Shown: piece after piece, positions 50,131 through 59,294 of the stretch
Layout of the letters: the number at the start of each line of letters is the position of its first letter
How positions within the stretch are numbered: position 1 is the first letter of the stretch
Assembly: GCA_035315885.1 (NCBI GenBank)
Contig: DATFXM010000071.1
Coordinates: 1-64,000, forward strand
Length of the DNA stretch: 64,000 nucleotides
Direction of reading: 5' to 3'
Source: DATFXM01 sp035315885
GTDB taxonomy: Bacteria; Acidobacteriota; Blastocatellia; UBA7656
The notes under the pieces: model-generated
Databases searched by the model: none
What the model was told of the DNA's origin: nothing
Seen by the model: the letters and a program-made list of their open reading frames with translations, nothing else
Translations under genes and position numbers: made by a program

Positions 50131-51852
50131 ATGTTTCTGCACCCGAACATCTCTTACGAATTCGGGCCCTTTCGCCTGGATACCCGCGAACGGCGACTCC
50201 TTCGCAACGGTGACGTCGTCCCGCTGACGCCAAAGGTTTTCGACGTCCTCCTCGTGCTGGTACAAAACAGCGGCCGCCTGCTCAGCAAAGACGACGTTAT
50301 GAGGCTCGTCTGGCTGGATACCGCAGTGGAAGAAGGTAGCGTGACGCGAAGCATCTCGACGTTGAGGAATGCCCTTGGCGAAGGCCCGCGCGAGCAGCAT
50401 TTCATCGAGACTGTGCCCTGGCGCGGCTACCGCTTTGTTGCCGCGGTGAGGCAGGTCGATACTGAAATCGGACTGAGCATCAATTCGATCGCAGTGCTTC
50501 CCTTCGTGAACGAAGCCGGCGATCCCGACTTCGATTATTTCACGGACGGAATCACCGAAGCGGTCATCAACAAACTTGCTCAACTAACTCAACTCAGAGT
50601 GATGTCGCGCAACTCGACCTTCCGCTACAAGGGTCTTGAAACGAACGCATCGATGGTCGGTCGGGAGTTAAATGTCCTCGCGGTAGTCACCGGGCGCGTC
50701 GCAAGGCGCGACGACCTGCTGTCAATCAGCGTTGCGGTCGTAGATGCCCGTGACGACTCGCACATCTGGGGCTCTCAGTATGTGCGGCCCTGTTCGGAGG
50801 CGTTCGAGCTACAGGAGAAGATAGCTCACGAAGTTGCGAGCCAGTTGCGGCTGAGACTGAGCAGCGACGAAGAGAAGCGTCTGAACAGACGCCAAACGGA
50901 CAAGTCAGAAGCTTATGATTTGTATCTGAAAGGTCGATATCATTTCAATAAACTGACGGTTGAGGGAGTTCAAAAGGCGGTAGACCATTTCAAACAGGCC
51001 ATCGAAATAGATCCCCGATATGCGTTGGCTTACGTAGGCTTGGGCGATTGCTACAACTACTCGGCTAAGCCGGCGGACGCCAGGGAGTCAATGATCAAAG
51101 CGCTTGATCTCGATGGAACGTTAGCCGAGGCGCACGCGTCACTGGGGTTTTTCAAGTTCGTTTACGATTGGGATTTCGAAGGCGCAGAAGCCGAGCTCAA
51201 GCGGGCTCTAGAGTTGAATCCGAATTATGCCGAAGCCCACCACTGGTCAGCGATCTATTTTGCAAACATTGGCCGCCATGATGAAGCCGCTGTCGAAGCG
51301 AGGCTTGCGACCGAGTTGGATCCGCTCTCACTGCTGATGAACATGACTCCGGCAATGGCGATGTACCTGGCTCGCGACTACGATGCGGCAGTCCGATACC
51401 TGCGTGACGTTATCTACCTCGAGCCAAACTTCCTCGCCGCCCACAGCGTGCTGGGAAATGCCTACGTTCAGCAAGGGCTGTATGACGAGGCGATGGCCGA
51501 GTACCAGAAGGTGCTCGATCTGTCGAAGGGAGTTGTGGTCATTGAAACGAGTATGAAGGCGGTGATAGCGCATGCCTACGCCAGGGCCGGCGACCGAGCT
51601 AAGGCGCGCAAGCTCCTTGAAGAATTATTGTCCGATAGTCAGAAAGCCCTTCAGCCTATTGTGTCTCCTCACTCGATTGCAGAGATCTACGCAGCGCTCG
51701 GCGATATTGATCAGGCATTCACATGGCTCGACAAGGCTTATGACGCACACGATATGCAGATGGTTAGCCTGAAAGCAAATCCCACCCTTGACTCCCTTAG
51801 AGACGATTCGAGATTCATCGATGTGATCCGTCGCGTCGGCCTCCCGCAGTAG
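50131..51852 (+). CDS. Winged-helix regulator with TolB-like and TPR domains
   Basis: This is a 573-residue one-component regulator of the CadC-like kind. Residues 1-100: EFGPFRLDTRERRLLRNGDV, LTPKVFDVLLVLVQNSGRL, DVMRLVWLDTAVEEGSVTRS and ETVPWRGYRFVAAV make a winged helix without a receiver. Next is a TolB/FlgO-like domain with INSIAVLPFVNEAGDPDFDY and FTDGITEAVINKLAQLTQL. TPR repeats from about 250 to the end (ALDLDGTLAEAHASLGFFKF, ELNPNYAEAHHWSAIYFANI) follow. No membrane span is seen, so it may act in the cytoplasm. The ATG at 50131 is preferred to the GTG at 50092. Targets unknown. Confidence 0.88.
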   Translation: MFLHPNISYEFGPFRLDTRERRLLRNGDVVPLTPKVFDVLLVLVQNSGRLLSKDDVMRLVWLDTAVEEGSVTRSISTLRNALGEGPREQHFIETVPWRGYRFVAAVRQVDTEIGLSINSIAVLPFVNEAGDPDFDYFTDGITEAVINKLAQLTQLRVMSRNSTFRYKGLETNASMVGRELNVLAVVTGRVARRDDLLSISVAVVDARDDSHIWGSQYVRPCSEAFELQEKIAHEVASQLRLRLSSDEEKRLNRRQTDKSEAYDLYLKGRYHFNKLTVEGVQKAVDHFKQAIEIDPRYALAYVGLGDCYNYSAKPADARESMIKALDLDGTLAEAHASLGFFKFVYDWDFEGAEAELKRALELNPNYAEAHHWSAIYFANIGRHDEAAVEARLATELDPLSLLMNMTPAMAMYLARDYDAAVRYLRDVIYLEPNFLAAHSVLGNAYVQQGLYDEAMAEYQKVLDLSKGVVVIETSMKAVIAHAYARAGDRAKARKLLEELLSDSQKALQPIVSPHSIAEIYAALGDIDQAFTWLDKAYDAHDMQMVSLKANPTLDSLRDDSRFIDVIRRVGLPQ

Positions 51853-51942
51853 TAGGAAGCTTTGAGGTCTTTAGCGAATCTTCAGGATCTTTGCTTGAGC
51901 CCGGATCGATTTGCGGCTACACGAGAGTCACCGCCGACTTAC

Positions 51943-53379
51943 TCAGACACAATCAAACTGCGACGGCGTCGAGGCGGGAAGAAAGATTCGAATTGTGAAG
52001 ATGTTGTCTTTCACTTCAGCGGCTATTCTGCCGCTTAGCGCGTTTACGATCAGTTTTGCTGTTGCTAAACCAAGACCAAAGTGGACCCCCGTGTTGGTCC
52101 GCGAAGCGTCACCCCTCCAGAAACGCTCGAATACGTGTTGAGCCTGCTCTACGCTTAACTGACACCCGGAGTTCGCAACCTCAATTTCAACCGATTCACC
52201 CTGAAGTCTCGCGAACACTTCTATCCAACCATTTTCATTCGCGTATTCAACCGCGTTCGCCAACAGGATTCCCAGCGTGACCATCAGCTTGTTTCGGTCC
52301 GTCGAAAACTCCAGGTCTACAGGGACGCTGTTCTCAACTGCCAGCCCTCGCGCCAGCGTCTTATGCCTCAGTGGGCGCCACGCGCTTTCGAGGGCTTCGC
52401 TTAGTAGAAGCCGCTCAGGATGCAATGAGGCCAGGCCTCTATCCAGCCGCGACAGCTCGAGAAGGTTGTCAACCATCGTCTGTGCATGGCCTACGATGTC
52501 GAGACTCTCACACAGTGCCTGGCGGTAGTCGTCACTCAAACGCGGGCGAGTGAGGGACACCTCCATCACCGATCGCAAACCGGCAAGCGGAGTCCTCAAT
52601 TCATGAGCAACGTCTGCTGTCAAAGCGCGTTCGCGATCGAGCGCCTCCTCGAGACGTGATAACAGGTCGTTCAGCTTATCAACAACCGGCTGCATTTCAG
52701 TTGCGATCGTATCTGAAGGAATGCGCACAGACAGATCATCTTGGCGGATCCCTGCGATTCGCGAAGCCAACGCGCCGAGCGGGCGCAGGCTCTGTCGCAC
52801 TACAACCAAACCAACAATGAGTGCGAGCAGAATCGTCCCGCCGGTGACCGTAGCCAATAATGTCCGAAGCAGCGAAACCTCGGAATCAAGGGTAGCGGTG
52901 TCACGGGCGACTACAAGGATGAGCCTCCTGGGTGTGACTAAGCCTGTAGCCTCATCGTCGATTCTTGGCTGAAAGAAGAATGAGACGGCCCGGCCGCGCC
53001 GGCCGTCCGGCAGGCTCGCCGGTCGAAAGACGAACGAGTCAGGAGCGCCTTGAAAGCGCTCCAGGGTCGTGGCGCCGCCAAGGGAACGCGAGCGCGCCAC
53101 GATGTTGCCCCTTTCGTCCCACAGCTCAAAGTAGTCAGGGCGCTCGGCACGGTAAAACTCGGGAAGCTGACGCTCATCGGTCTCTACCGTCACTCCTTCC
53201 TCGTCCTGTTCGATGAAACTGCAGATGGTGTGTGCGGTTGAGGTGAGCACTTCATCGAAGCGGACTACAAAAGATCTTTGCAAGACCTCGTACAGAATCA
53301 ACGCGAAGACGATCAGCAAGAGGGCCATTGCGCCAATCGTGCCGAGCAGCAGACGCGCTTTGATCGAACGGATCACCAC
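51943..53379 (-). CDS. Sensor histidine kinase, HAMP-type
   Basis: This is a 478-residue kinase. Membrane span 1 (LLLGTIGAMALLLIVFALIL, about 10-30), a periplasmic domain to about 172, span 2 (about 174-194), a HAMP linker (RQSLRPLGALASRIAGI), and phospho-acceptor H259 in DVAHELRTPLAGLRSVMEVS. The ATPase has the N box in ILLANAVEYANENG, the G1 region VANSGCQLSVEQA (NSG rather than DxG, as in some QseC-like kinases), FERFWRGDAS and FGLGLATAKLIV. It overlaps the upstream response regulator gene by 7 bp. The periplasmic part has no cysteines and no known fold; the ligand is unknown. Confidence 0.95.
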   Translation of the reverse strand: MVIRSIKARLLLGTIGAMALLLIVFALILYEVLQRSFVVRFDEVLTSTAHTICSFIEQDEEGVTVETDERQLPEFYRAERPDYFELWDERGNIVARSRSLGGATTLERFQGAPDSFVFRPASLPDGRRGRAVSFFFQPRIDDEATGLVTPRRLILVVARDTATLDSEVSLLRTLLATVTGGTILLALIVGLVVVRQSLRPLGALASRIAGIRQDDLSVRIPSDTIATEMQPVVDKLNDLLSRLEEALDRERALTADVAHELRTPLAGLRSVMEVSLTRPRLSDDYRQALCESLDIVGHAQTMVDNLLELSRLDRGLASLHPERLLLSEALESAWRPLRHKTLARGLAVENSVPVDLEFSTDRNKLMVTLGILLANAVEYANENGWIEVFARLQGESVEIEVANSGCQLSVEQAQHVFERFWRGDASRTNTGVHFGLGLATAKLIVNALSGRIAAEVKDNIFTIRIFLPASTPSQFDCV

Positions 53380-54047
53380 GAGCCCCCCAGAGCGTAACCT
53401 CGGCCACGCAGCGTGTGGATCAGCGGAGTCTTGCCCGGCCTCTCAATCTTCTTTCTCAGATATCCAATGTACACGTCCACTACGTTTGAATCCGCTTCGG
53501 AATTGAACTCGTAGACATGTTCCCAGATGTCGGCACGGCTAACTACTTCTTCGGCTCGCATCGCGAGGTATTCGAGCAGTACGTACTCGCGGGGCGTAAG
53601 AGATATCTGCTCGCCGCCGCGCCAGACTCGATGCGTCGTAGTCTCGATCTGAAGATCTTCAACTCTAATTCGTGGGTTCTTCGCGCGATAGGCGCGGCGA
53701 GCCAGCGCCCGTACGCGCGCAAGAAGTTCCTCAAATGCGAAGGGCTTGACCATATAGTCATCCGCACCCAGGTCAAGCCCTTTTATCCGGTCGGAGACAG
53801 TGTCGCGGGCAGTGAGGATAAGAACGTGCGCGCCCCGCCCCGCAGATCGCATCCCCTGTAATATCGTCAGCCCATCCAATGCCGGCAGCATCAAGTCGAG
53901 GATCACGACGTCGTATTCGTTCTCGCGGGCATACCAGAGCCCTTCTTGCCCATTCCCCGTAACATCGACGGCGAAGCCAGCTTCCCTCAGTCCTCTGGCA
54001 ACGGACCTTTGAATCGGGACGTAGTCCTCAATGAGCAGCACACGCAT
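53373..54047 (-). CDS. Response regulator, OmpR family
   Basis: This is a 224-residue regulator. The receiver has MRVLLIEDYVPIQRS, the phospho-acceptor D51 in VVILDLMLPALDG, LILTARDTVSDRIKGLDLGA and DDYMVKPFAFEELLARVRAL. The C-terminal winged helix shows LTPREYVLLEYLAMRAEEV, VSRADIWEHVYEFNSEADSN and VVDVYIGYLRKKI with IHTLRGRGYALGG. Its 3' end overlaps the kinase start by 7 bp, so it forms one operon with it. The adjacent upstream secreted genes (54171 and 55377), on the same strand, may be part of its regulon. Confidence 0.96.
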   Translation of the reverse strand: MRVLLIEDYVPIQRSVARGLREAGFAVDVTGNGQEGLWYARENEYDVVILDLMLPALDGLTILQGMRSAGRGAHVLILTARDTVSDRIKGLDLGADDYMVKPFAFEELLARVRALARRAYRAKNPRIRVEDLQIETTTHRVWRGGEQISLTPREYVLLEYLAMRAEEVVSRADIWEHVYEFNSEADSNVVDVYIGYLRKKIERPGKTPLIHTLRGRGYALGGSW

Positions 54048-54170
54048 GGTTACGTCTCCCAGCCTTCCTCAGCTAGAGAACGGTTGCGAAAGTGATTGCC
54101 AGTGACGACCCTCCGCGTCGCTTCGTTGCGCGCCCACGCACGATCGCCGGATGACCACGCATTGCTACAG

Positions 54171-55220
54171 CTAAGGCATCGGTAGGTTTGCACATCGAGA
54201 ATCGAAGTTGCAGTTGACCAGTTGCAAAACCTCGCCGGTGTCGGGGTTGATTTCCATAATGAATCCGATACCGCGGGCGTAGTACTTGCGCGTGGTTTGA
54301 TCGGGCTCAAGCGGTGATGAGTTCCTGGTGACAATGCAGTCATTGTGAGAGCAGAATCGCTCGGCTAGCAGTCGTGGAACGAACCGGTCGAGTTCTCGAT
54401 TGCCGCCGAATGAATAGTTGATTGATAGAATCTCGGTTACGTCTTCGGCGTTGCCCAACGAGAACTCCTCGCGATAGACCCTGCCTACCGTCGGAGCAGC
54501 CAGAAAGATTATGCCACTCTTGTCTCCCTCACGCCCGTGCTTGAAGGTCCCGTCGATGCTAACCAGTTCCGGCTTTCTCGGGTTGTCACCCTCAAAGGTC
54601 TCGTAATCCTTAACCTCCTCTCCAAAGTAATGGACGGTCCCATCTTTATTCATGGCGAAATAGTCGGAGGTGTCCTCCGAGAGGTCTCCGTTCTTGAAGA
54701 CCACATCGTCGAACACGATGCAAGTTACTCCTTCGATCAGCTTGGTGCGATTGGTGGCTTCAACCGTGTTGAACTCGTCTCCGCCGCGGTATTCCCAACG
54801 AATCCCTGGAGTCAGCGGGAAGTATTGATTCGGATGGGTCAGGTTTCTAAAGTCGGTGTCGAATGTCGCGGGGTCGATCTTCGGATCGTAGCGACCCTCA
54901 TTCAGCGCGTCGCAAGCCGAAAGTCGCGCAGTGCGCTGGTCTTCACAAAGAGCGTTTCCTTCCCGTTTCGCCGACTCCACATCCTCGAGACACTGGTCGC
55001 GCTTATCCGGATCAGAGATGTTCATACAGTTTGCCTTCTGCGTGAGGCGGTTGGCGTTGACCTCCGCCTTGCACGCATCGAGCAACGTATTGGCGGTTTG
55101 GGAACAGACATCACGAGAGCGCAGAGTGTGATTGCTCTGAGCCGCAAAGACCAACGGCATTCCGATGCTGAATGCAAGTGCCGCAATTACACGTGCCCTT
55201 GAGCTCTTAGGTGCGTACAT
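54171..55220 (-). CDS. Cysteine-rich secreted protein of unknown function
   Basis: This is a 349-residue protein. The signal peptide is ARVIAALAFSIGMPLVFAAQ. The N-terminal mature region has several cysteines (SRDVCSQTANTLLDACKAEV, KANCMNISDPDKRDQCLEDV, ALCEDQRTARLSACDAL), and is probably disulfide-linked. The remainder is beta-rich with HPNQYFPLTPGIRWEYRGGD, GTVHYFGEEVKDYE and TTRKYYARGIGFIMEINPDT. I have seen no such fold named. The ATG at 55220 has AGGAG eight to twelve bases upstream. It is encoded beside the two-component system on the same strand, with a PepSY-like gene upstream. It may be a sensor partner or a regulated surface protein. Confidence 0.75.
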   Translation of the reverse strand: MYAPKSSRARVIAALAFSIGMPLVFAAQSNHTLRSRDVCSQTANTLLDACKAEVNANRLTQKANCMNISDPDKRDQCLEDVESAKREGNALCEDQRTARLSACDALNEGRYDPKIDPATFDTDFRNLTHPNQYFPLTPGIRWEYRGGDEFNTVEATNRTKLIEGVTCIVFDDVVFKNGDLSEDTSDYFAMNKDGTVHYFGEEVKDYETFEGDNPRKPELVSIDGTFKHGREGDKSGIIFLAAPTVGRVYREEFSLGNAEDVTEILSINYSFGGNRELDRFVPRLLAERFCSHNDCIVTRNSSPLEPDQTTRKYYARGIGFIMEINPDTGEVLQLVNCNFDSRCANLPMP

Positions 55221-55376
55221 AACGTAACTCCTTTCCTGGATGGTACGAGCTCCTAATCAGTTTCTCTGAAGATGAGACAATTTGGTTCGTTGTTCGCTCG
55301 ACATATCAACGGACAACTCGCGGGGCAGGATAAGTGCGGTTGTTTCCGACCAATCTATGGAGCGCGGGCGGCGGGT

Positions 55377-55922
55377 TCACTCTTTCTTTGACGGCTTGCC
55401 CTTCCACCTCGGACCCTCTATGACCTGACCTTCGGGTGTGACTTGAATCTCAGCAATCTGGTTACCTCTCGAGAGTTCCGCTTCGTAGACGTATCTGGGC
55501 GTGGCGAGCTGAACCACCTTGCCGTCTTTGACCTCGGCTCGAACTTCGGATTTCTCGAGTTGAGTTATTTTCGCGTTGCCGGCGCCCTTGCGAATGGCTG
55601 CCAGAGCGGGCTTGGGGACGTCTTTTGGCTGCACGATGACCGCGATGTCTATTACCGTGCCGTCTTCGGCAACCTCGATTTCTCCCTCATTCGCCTGGAA
55701 CTCGATGTCGTACAGATTGACCCCCGACTCCTTCTCTACTTCCAGTTTCGCTATCTTCGCGTTGGGTCGGTTATCGGCGAGTGCCTTGGCGACTGGTGGC
55801 GGCAGGTCCGGTTTCGCTCTTTCCTTTTGAAGCTCGCTTTCATTTGTCGACCAGCCGGTTGTCACAACGCACGCGACAACCGCGGTGGTTGCTATGGCCA
55901 ACGTGATACGGTCGCGTCGCAT
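55377..55922 (-). CDS. Secreted PepSY-like protein
   Basis: This is a 181-residue protein with a signal peptide (TLAIATTAVVACVVTTGWS). Two related PepSY-like repeats follow: VAKALADNRPNAKIAKLEVE with GVNLYDIEFQANEGEIEVAE, and ALAAIRKGAGNAKITQLEKS with YVYEAELSRGNQIAEIQVTP. PepSY domains inhibit or chaperone secreted proteases, or bind calcium-related partners. It is the first gene of a minus-strand group ending in the two-component pair, a frequent context for these domains. The ATG at 55922 is chosen over an upstream TTG at 55928. Function beyond that is inferred. Confidence 0.8.
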   Translation of the reverse strand: MRRDRITLAIATTAVVACVVTTGWSTNESELQKERAKPDLPPPVAKALADNRPNAKIAKLEVEKESGVNLYDIEFQANEGEIEVAEDGTVIDIAVIVQPKDVPKPALAAIRKGAGNAKITQLEKSEVRAEVKDGKVVQLATPRYVYEAELSRGNQIAEIQVTPEGQVIEGPRWKGKPSKKE

Positions 55923-56177
55923 GTCCAATCCGTCTTCTCGAATTAAGGTCGATGCGCCCGGCGAGACTCAGCCGCAGCACACGCTACCGTGCGGCCGCGT
56001 ACTTGGGCTCCCGCCGGACAGCGTTGAGTGGGATCGAGTATATTCCGAGGATGATGAGAAGATGGTGAGAACCTGTTGACCAATACGTCAACCGGAGTAT
56101 AGTCGTCTTCGCGATCGACGCGCCGGGTTAACGGCCGGGCGCCCGCATTACCATTCTGAATCAGGTTCGGTGATTAG

Positions 56178-56795
56178 ATGAGGAGCATCATTAGAGAAGT
56201 TGGAGTAAGCTGCCTGGCGCTATTCATTGTCCTCGGTCTGGCCGCAGGGTGCGACAGCGCGGGATGCGCCCATGCCCAAAGACTGCGTGCACTCGACTGC
56301 GAAGTCCTTGCGCCAAGCGACACGAAGAGCGTTCAAGGGAAAACGCGCGCTTTGTCGGCGCTGCTCAATCTGGCTTACATCATTCCCGCCGGTGATGAAG
56401 AGTTTGGGTTGGCCGCAGGCTTGCGCCTTCGCTTCAAGAATGGCAAGCACAACGGAAAATACAGTGCTTGGATCGATAAACGCGAAGTAGCTTTTGGTGA
56501 TCTCAACGGTGACGGGGCGACGGACGCTCTTGTGATTTTCAGAATTGAAGGCGCTAAACTTGGCAACCAGACCTTATGTTTTCTGGCAGTCGTACTGAAC
56601 GTAGATTCCAGCCCAGTCAATCCTGCCAGCATCGAGCTCCCGGGTTGGGACATCCGATCTACGAAGATCGAGTCGGATACGATAAAGATCGAGCTAATGA
56701 CGTGGGGACCTGACGATCCCCGTTGCTGCCCATCGGTGAAACAGCAACTACAATATCGCTTCGCTGGCGGGAAAATAGTCGAAGCTCGCCCTTGA
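56178..56795 (+). CDS. Lipoprotein of unknown function
   Basis: This is a 205-residue protein with a lipobox: CLALFIVLGLAAGC, with C25 as the lipid-bearing residue. The mature domain contains EEFGLAAGLRLRFKNGKHNG, an FGDLNGDGATDALVIFR calcium-like or FG-GAP-like loop, and IELPGWDIRSTKI. A short end FAGGKIVEARP follows. No family is clear. The ATG at 56178 is preceded by no strong ribosome site. It is anchored to the membrane, probably on the outer face or in the periplasm. Confidence 0.75.
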   Translation: MRSIIREVGVSCLALFIVLGLAAGCDSAGCAHAQRLRALDCEVLAPSDTKSVQGKTRALSALLNLAYIIPAGDEEFGLAAGLRLRFKNGKHNGKYSAWIDKREVAFGDLNGDGATDALVIFRIEGAKLGNQTLCFLAVVLNVDSSPVNPASIELPGWDIRSTKIESDTIKIELMTWGPDDPRCCPSVKQQLQYRFAGGKIVEARP

Positions 56796-56870
56796 GAAAA
56801 ATCTCCTTACGATCTTGTTTGCCGTACCTTCGGTGTTTATGATAGCCGGGCCCAAGGAGGAGAGATCACG

Positions 56871-57749
56871 ATGAAACGATTAGCCGTATTGTCAGGCCTA
56901 TTGGTGGCTGCTGCTCTCTCGTTGGTTTTCGCGCAGCAACAGCAACAACCGAGACCCGCAGCGGCTCTCGAAATTCAAAAGGTGAAGGACAATCTCTACG
57001 TCATAATCGGCGGAGGCGGAAATACCGCCGCATTCATTACGGCGAATGGCGTGGTGATCGTTGACACCAAGAACCCGGGAATGGGTCCAGCCATCCTGGA
57101 AAAAGTGAAATCAGTCACGTCAAAGCCGGTGACGATGATCATCAACACCCACACACACGGAGACCACGTTGGAAGCAACAGCGCGTTTACCGGAATGGTG
57201 GAAATAGTTGCCCACGAGAATTGCAAGACGAGCATGGAAAAGATGCCGATCTTTCAAAGCGACGAAGCCAAAAAGTTTCTTCCGGGTAAGACCTATAGCG
57301 ACAAACTAAGCTTGTTGAAAGGGAACGACAAAATCGACCTCTATCACTTCGGGCGGGGACACACAAACGGCGACACGTTTGTGGTGTTCCCGGCGCTGAA
57401 GACTATGCACTCGGGCGATATGTACGCGTTCGCCAAAGCGCTCCCGATCATCGACGTCACCAACGGCGGCAGCGGGCTTGAGTATCCCAAAAGCCTTATG
57501 AAAGCGGCCTCTGGGATTAAGGGCGTCGAGAGCGTGATTCCAGGACACAGTCCGGTGACCGACTTTGCTGCGTTTAGGGACTACGGAGAATTCATGGGCG
57601 ATTTTGTCACGGCTGTCCAGCAGGCGAAGAAAGAAGGCAAGACCATCGATCAGGCCGTGACAGATTTGAAACTGCCGGACAAATACAAGGACTACAACAT
57701 GGGTCGCGCAAAAGCAGCGGTCACGGCGATCTACAATGAATCGAAGTAG
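56871..57749 (+). CDS. Secreted metallo-beta-lactamase-fold hydrolase
   Basis: This is a 292-residue protein. Signal peptide LAVLSGLLVAAALSLVFAQQ. The zinc-binding motif IINTHTHGDHVGSNSAF supplies H94, H96, D98 and H99; further ligands are likely H164 in FGRGHTNGDTFV and D183 in MHSGDMYAF. Similar proteins are hydrolases of esters, lactones, thioesters or beta-lactams; the substrate is not predictable. AAGGAGG about ten bases ahead of the ATG supports the start. It lies between a lipoprotein and a HupE/UreJ-like gene on the same strand, without tight operon spacing. Confidence 0.92.
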   Translation: MKRLAVLSGLLVAAALSLVFAQQQQQPRPAAALEIQKVKDNLYVIIGGGGNTAAFITANGVVIVDTKNPGMGPAILEKVKSVTSKPVTMIINTHTHGDHVGSNSAFTGMVEIVAHENCKTSMEKMPIFQSDEAKKFLPGKTYSDKLSLLKGNDKIDLYHFGRGHTNGDTFVVFPALKTMHSGDMYAFAKALPIIDVTNGGSGLEYPKSLMKAASGIKGVESVIPGHSPVTDFAAFRDYGEFMGDFVTAVQQAKKEGKTIDQAVTDLKLPDKYKDYNMGRAKAAVTAIYNESK

Positions 57750-57902
57750 CGAAAGCAGTGTCGCTGCGTTGACTAACGATCCCTGCCGTCTTAAGGACGC
57801 CAGTTTAAACGTGCCGCGCTGCTTGTTCACAGTCAGGTTCGCGGGTTGAACTCCATTGATCTTCGGGACGTCGCTGGACATTTGTAAGCCCACTGGTTCC
57901 GT

Positions 57903-59048
57903 ATGCAGAGCGGGCGAGTCTTGTCGATACTCAACCCAGTAGGTAGCAAACCAACCGCGCGGCTCAGGTTAGGCCGCGCGGCTTTGCGTTTTGCAGTCCT
58001 CGGATTGTCTCTCCTCGCAATTTTCGTCTTCTCCATTCACGCTCATCCGATTCCATTTAGTTATCTTGACCTCAGGATCAACGGCGGACGTATCGATGGC
58101 ACACTGACCGCGCACATAGTCGACCTCGCACATGACCTGAACATCGAACCGCCCGAGCTGCTGATGGATCCGGATGTCGCACAATCGTTGAAGAACGATA
58201 TCGCTCAGATCGTAATACCGCGGCTTATTGTCCTTGCCGATGGCCAGCCGATCGAGCTGGAGTTGTCGCGAGTCGAGCCAATTCCTGATCGCCAGGCGTT
58301 GGCCTGCGATTTGCGCTTCAATACAAGCAGCAGACCCGGAACACTGAGAATACAGTGCGAGCTTTTTCAGTACGATCCTGAACATCAGACCTTCCTCAAC
58401 GTGTACGAAGACGACAGGCTGCTTCACCAGGAGATCTTCACTCAGGGACATCAGATGTTCGTTTATTACCTGGGGGGCGGTCAGGGAAAGATATCGGTCA
58501 TCAAGCAGTTCGTTGTGCGAGGTATCCATCACATCTTTACGGGCCCGGATCATATTCTGTTTATCACAGGGCTGTTGTTGATGGGTGGAAGCTTGATGCG
58601 ACTGCTTAGAATCGTGACTGCATTCACGATTGCCCACAGTGTGACGCTTTCGCTCGCGGCGCTAAACGTGGTCAACCCTTCGCCTCGACTGATTGAACCG
58701 GCGATCGCATTGAGCATTATCTACGTCGGCATAGATAACCTGATGGCGGGCGAACGTGGGCGCGATGTGCGCGCGTGGATAGCTCTCTTTTTCGGTTTCG
58801 TGCATGGGTTCGGCTTTGCCGGAGTGTTGAAAGAGTTCGGTCTGCCCAGCGAGGCTCTCGGGTGGTCGTTGTTCTCATTCAACCTCGGCGTAGAGATCGG
58901 ACAGGCGTGCATCGTTATAGTTGTTGCTTCTCTGATGGCATTGTTGCTGAAGAAAAAAGAGACTCTGACGCGACAAGTAGTGGTAGCGGGCTCCGTTTGT
59001 GTGACCTTGGCAGGAGTCTACTGGTTCATCCAGCGAGTGTTTTTCTGA
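57903..59048 (+). CDS. HupE/UreJ-family membrane protein
   Basis: This is a 381-residue protein. An N-terminal hydrophobic region (FAVLGLSLLAIFVFSIHA) is a signal/anchor. The first half is extracytoplasmic with beta strands (FSYLDLRINGGRIDGTLTAH). The second half has six or so spans with GIHHIFTGPDHILFITGLLL, VTAFTIAHSVTLSLAALNV, LSIIYVGIDNLMAGERG, LFFGFVHGFGFAGVLKEFGL and FNLGVEIGQACIVI. The conserved histidines in these motifs are those of HupE-type metal (nickel or cobalt) permeases. It could transport such a metal; this is a family-based inference. ATG at 57903. Confidence 0.88.
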   Translation: MQSGRVLSILNPVGSKPTARLRLGRAALRFAVLGLSLLAIFVFSIHAHPIPFSYLDLRINGGRIDGTLTAHIVDLAHDLNIEPPELLMDPDVAQSLKNDIAQIVIPRLIVLADGQPIELELSRVEPIPDRQALACDLRFNTSSRPGTLRIQCELFQYDPEHQTFLNVYEDDRLLHQEIFTQGHQMFVYYLGGGQGKISVIKQFVVRGIHHIFTGPDHILFITGLLLMGGSLMRLLRIVTAFTIAHSVTLSLAALNVVNPSPRLIEPAIALSIIYVGIDNLMAGERGRDVRAWIALFFGFVHGFGFAGVLKEFGLPSEALGWSLFSFNLGVEIGQACIVIVVASLMALLLKKKETLTRQVVVAGSVCVTLAGVYWFIQRVFF

Positions 59049-59294
59049 CCACCGCTCTAGTCCGGGATCTCTTCCGGGGATCGCGGATCGGTTAATCCTC
59101 TGTTCATCTTCAAACGCTAAAATGTTAGGTCTCACTTCGCATTGCCGAGTACCGTCGACCATCCAGCCAGCATTCTGTTCAAAACTAGCGTGTGGCCATC
59201 GAAGGCAGACGCGTTACAGTTGCCGGGCCGGTTTAACGCGGTAGCCAATCGCCGCCTGGCGAACTGACATTTCTCGAAGGGAGGGAGAGTGTTT
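59049..59294. other. Intergenic region; nothing recognised
   Basis: The 246 bases hold no repeat of the known families, no T-run hairpin and no reading frame of interest. A GGGAGGGAG ribosome site ends it. Confidence 0.35.

Noticed and set aside
54537..55202. 221-residue plus-strand frame
   Set aside because: Lies fully antisense to the cysteine-rich secreted protein, which has a signal peptide and a ribosome site.
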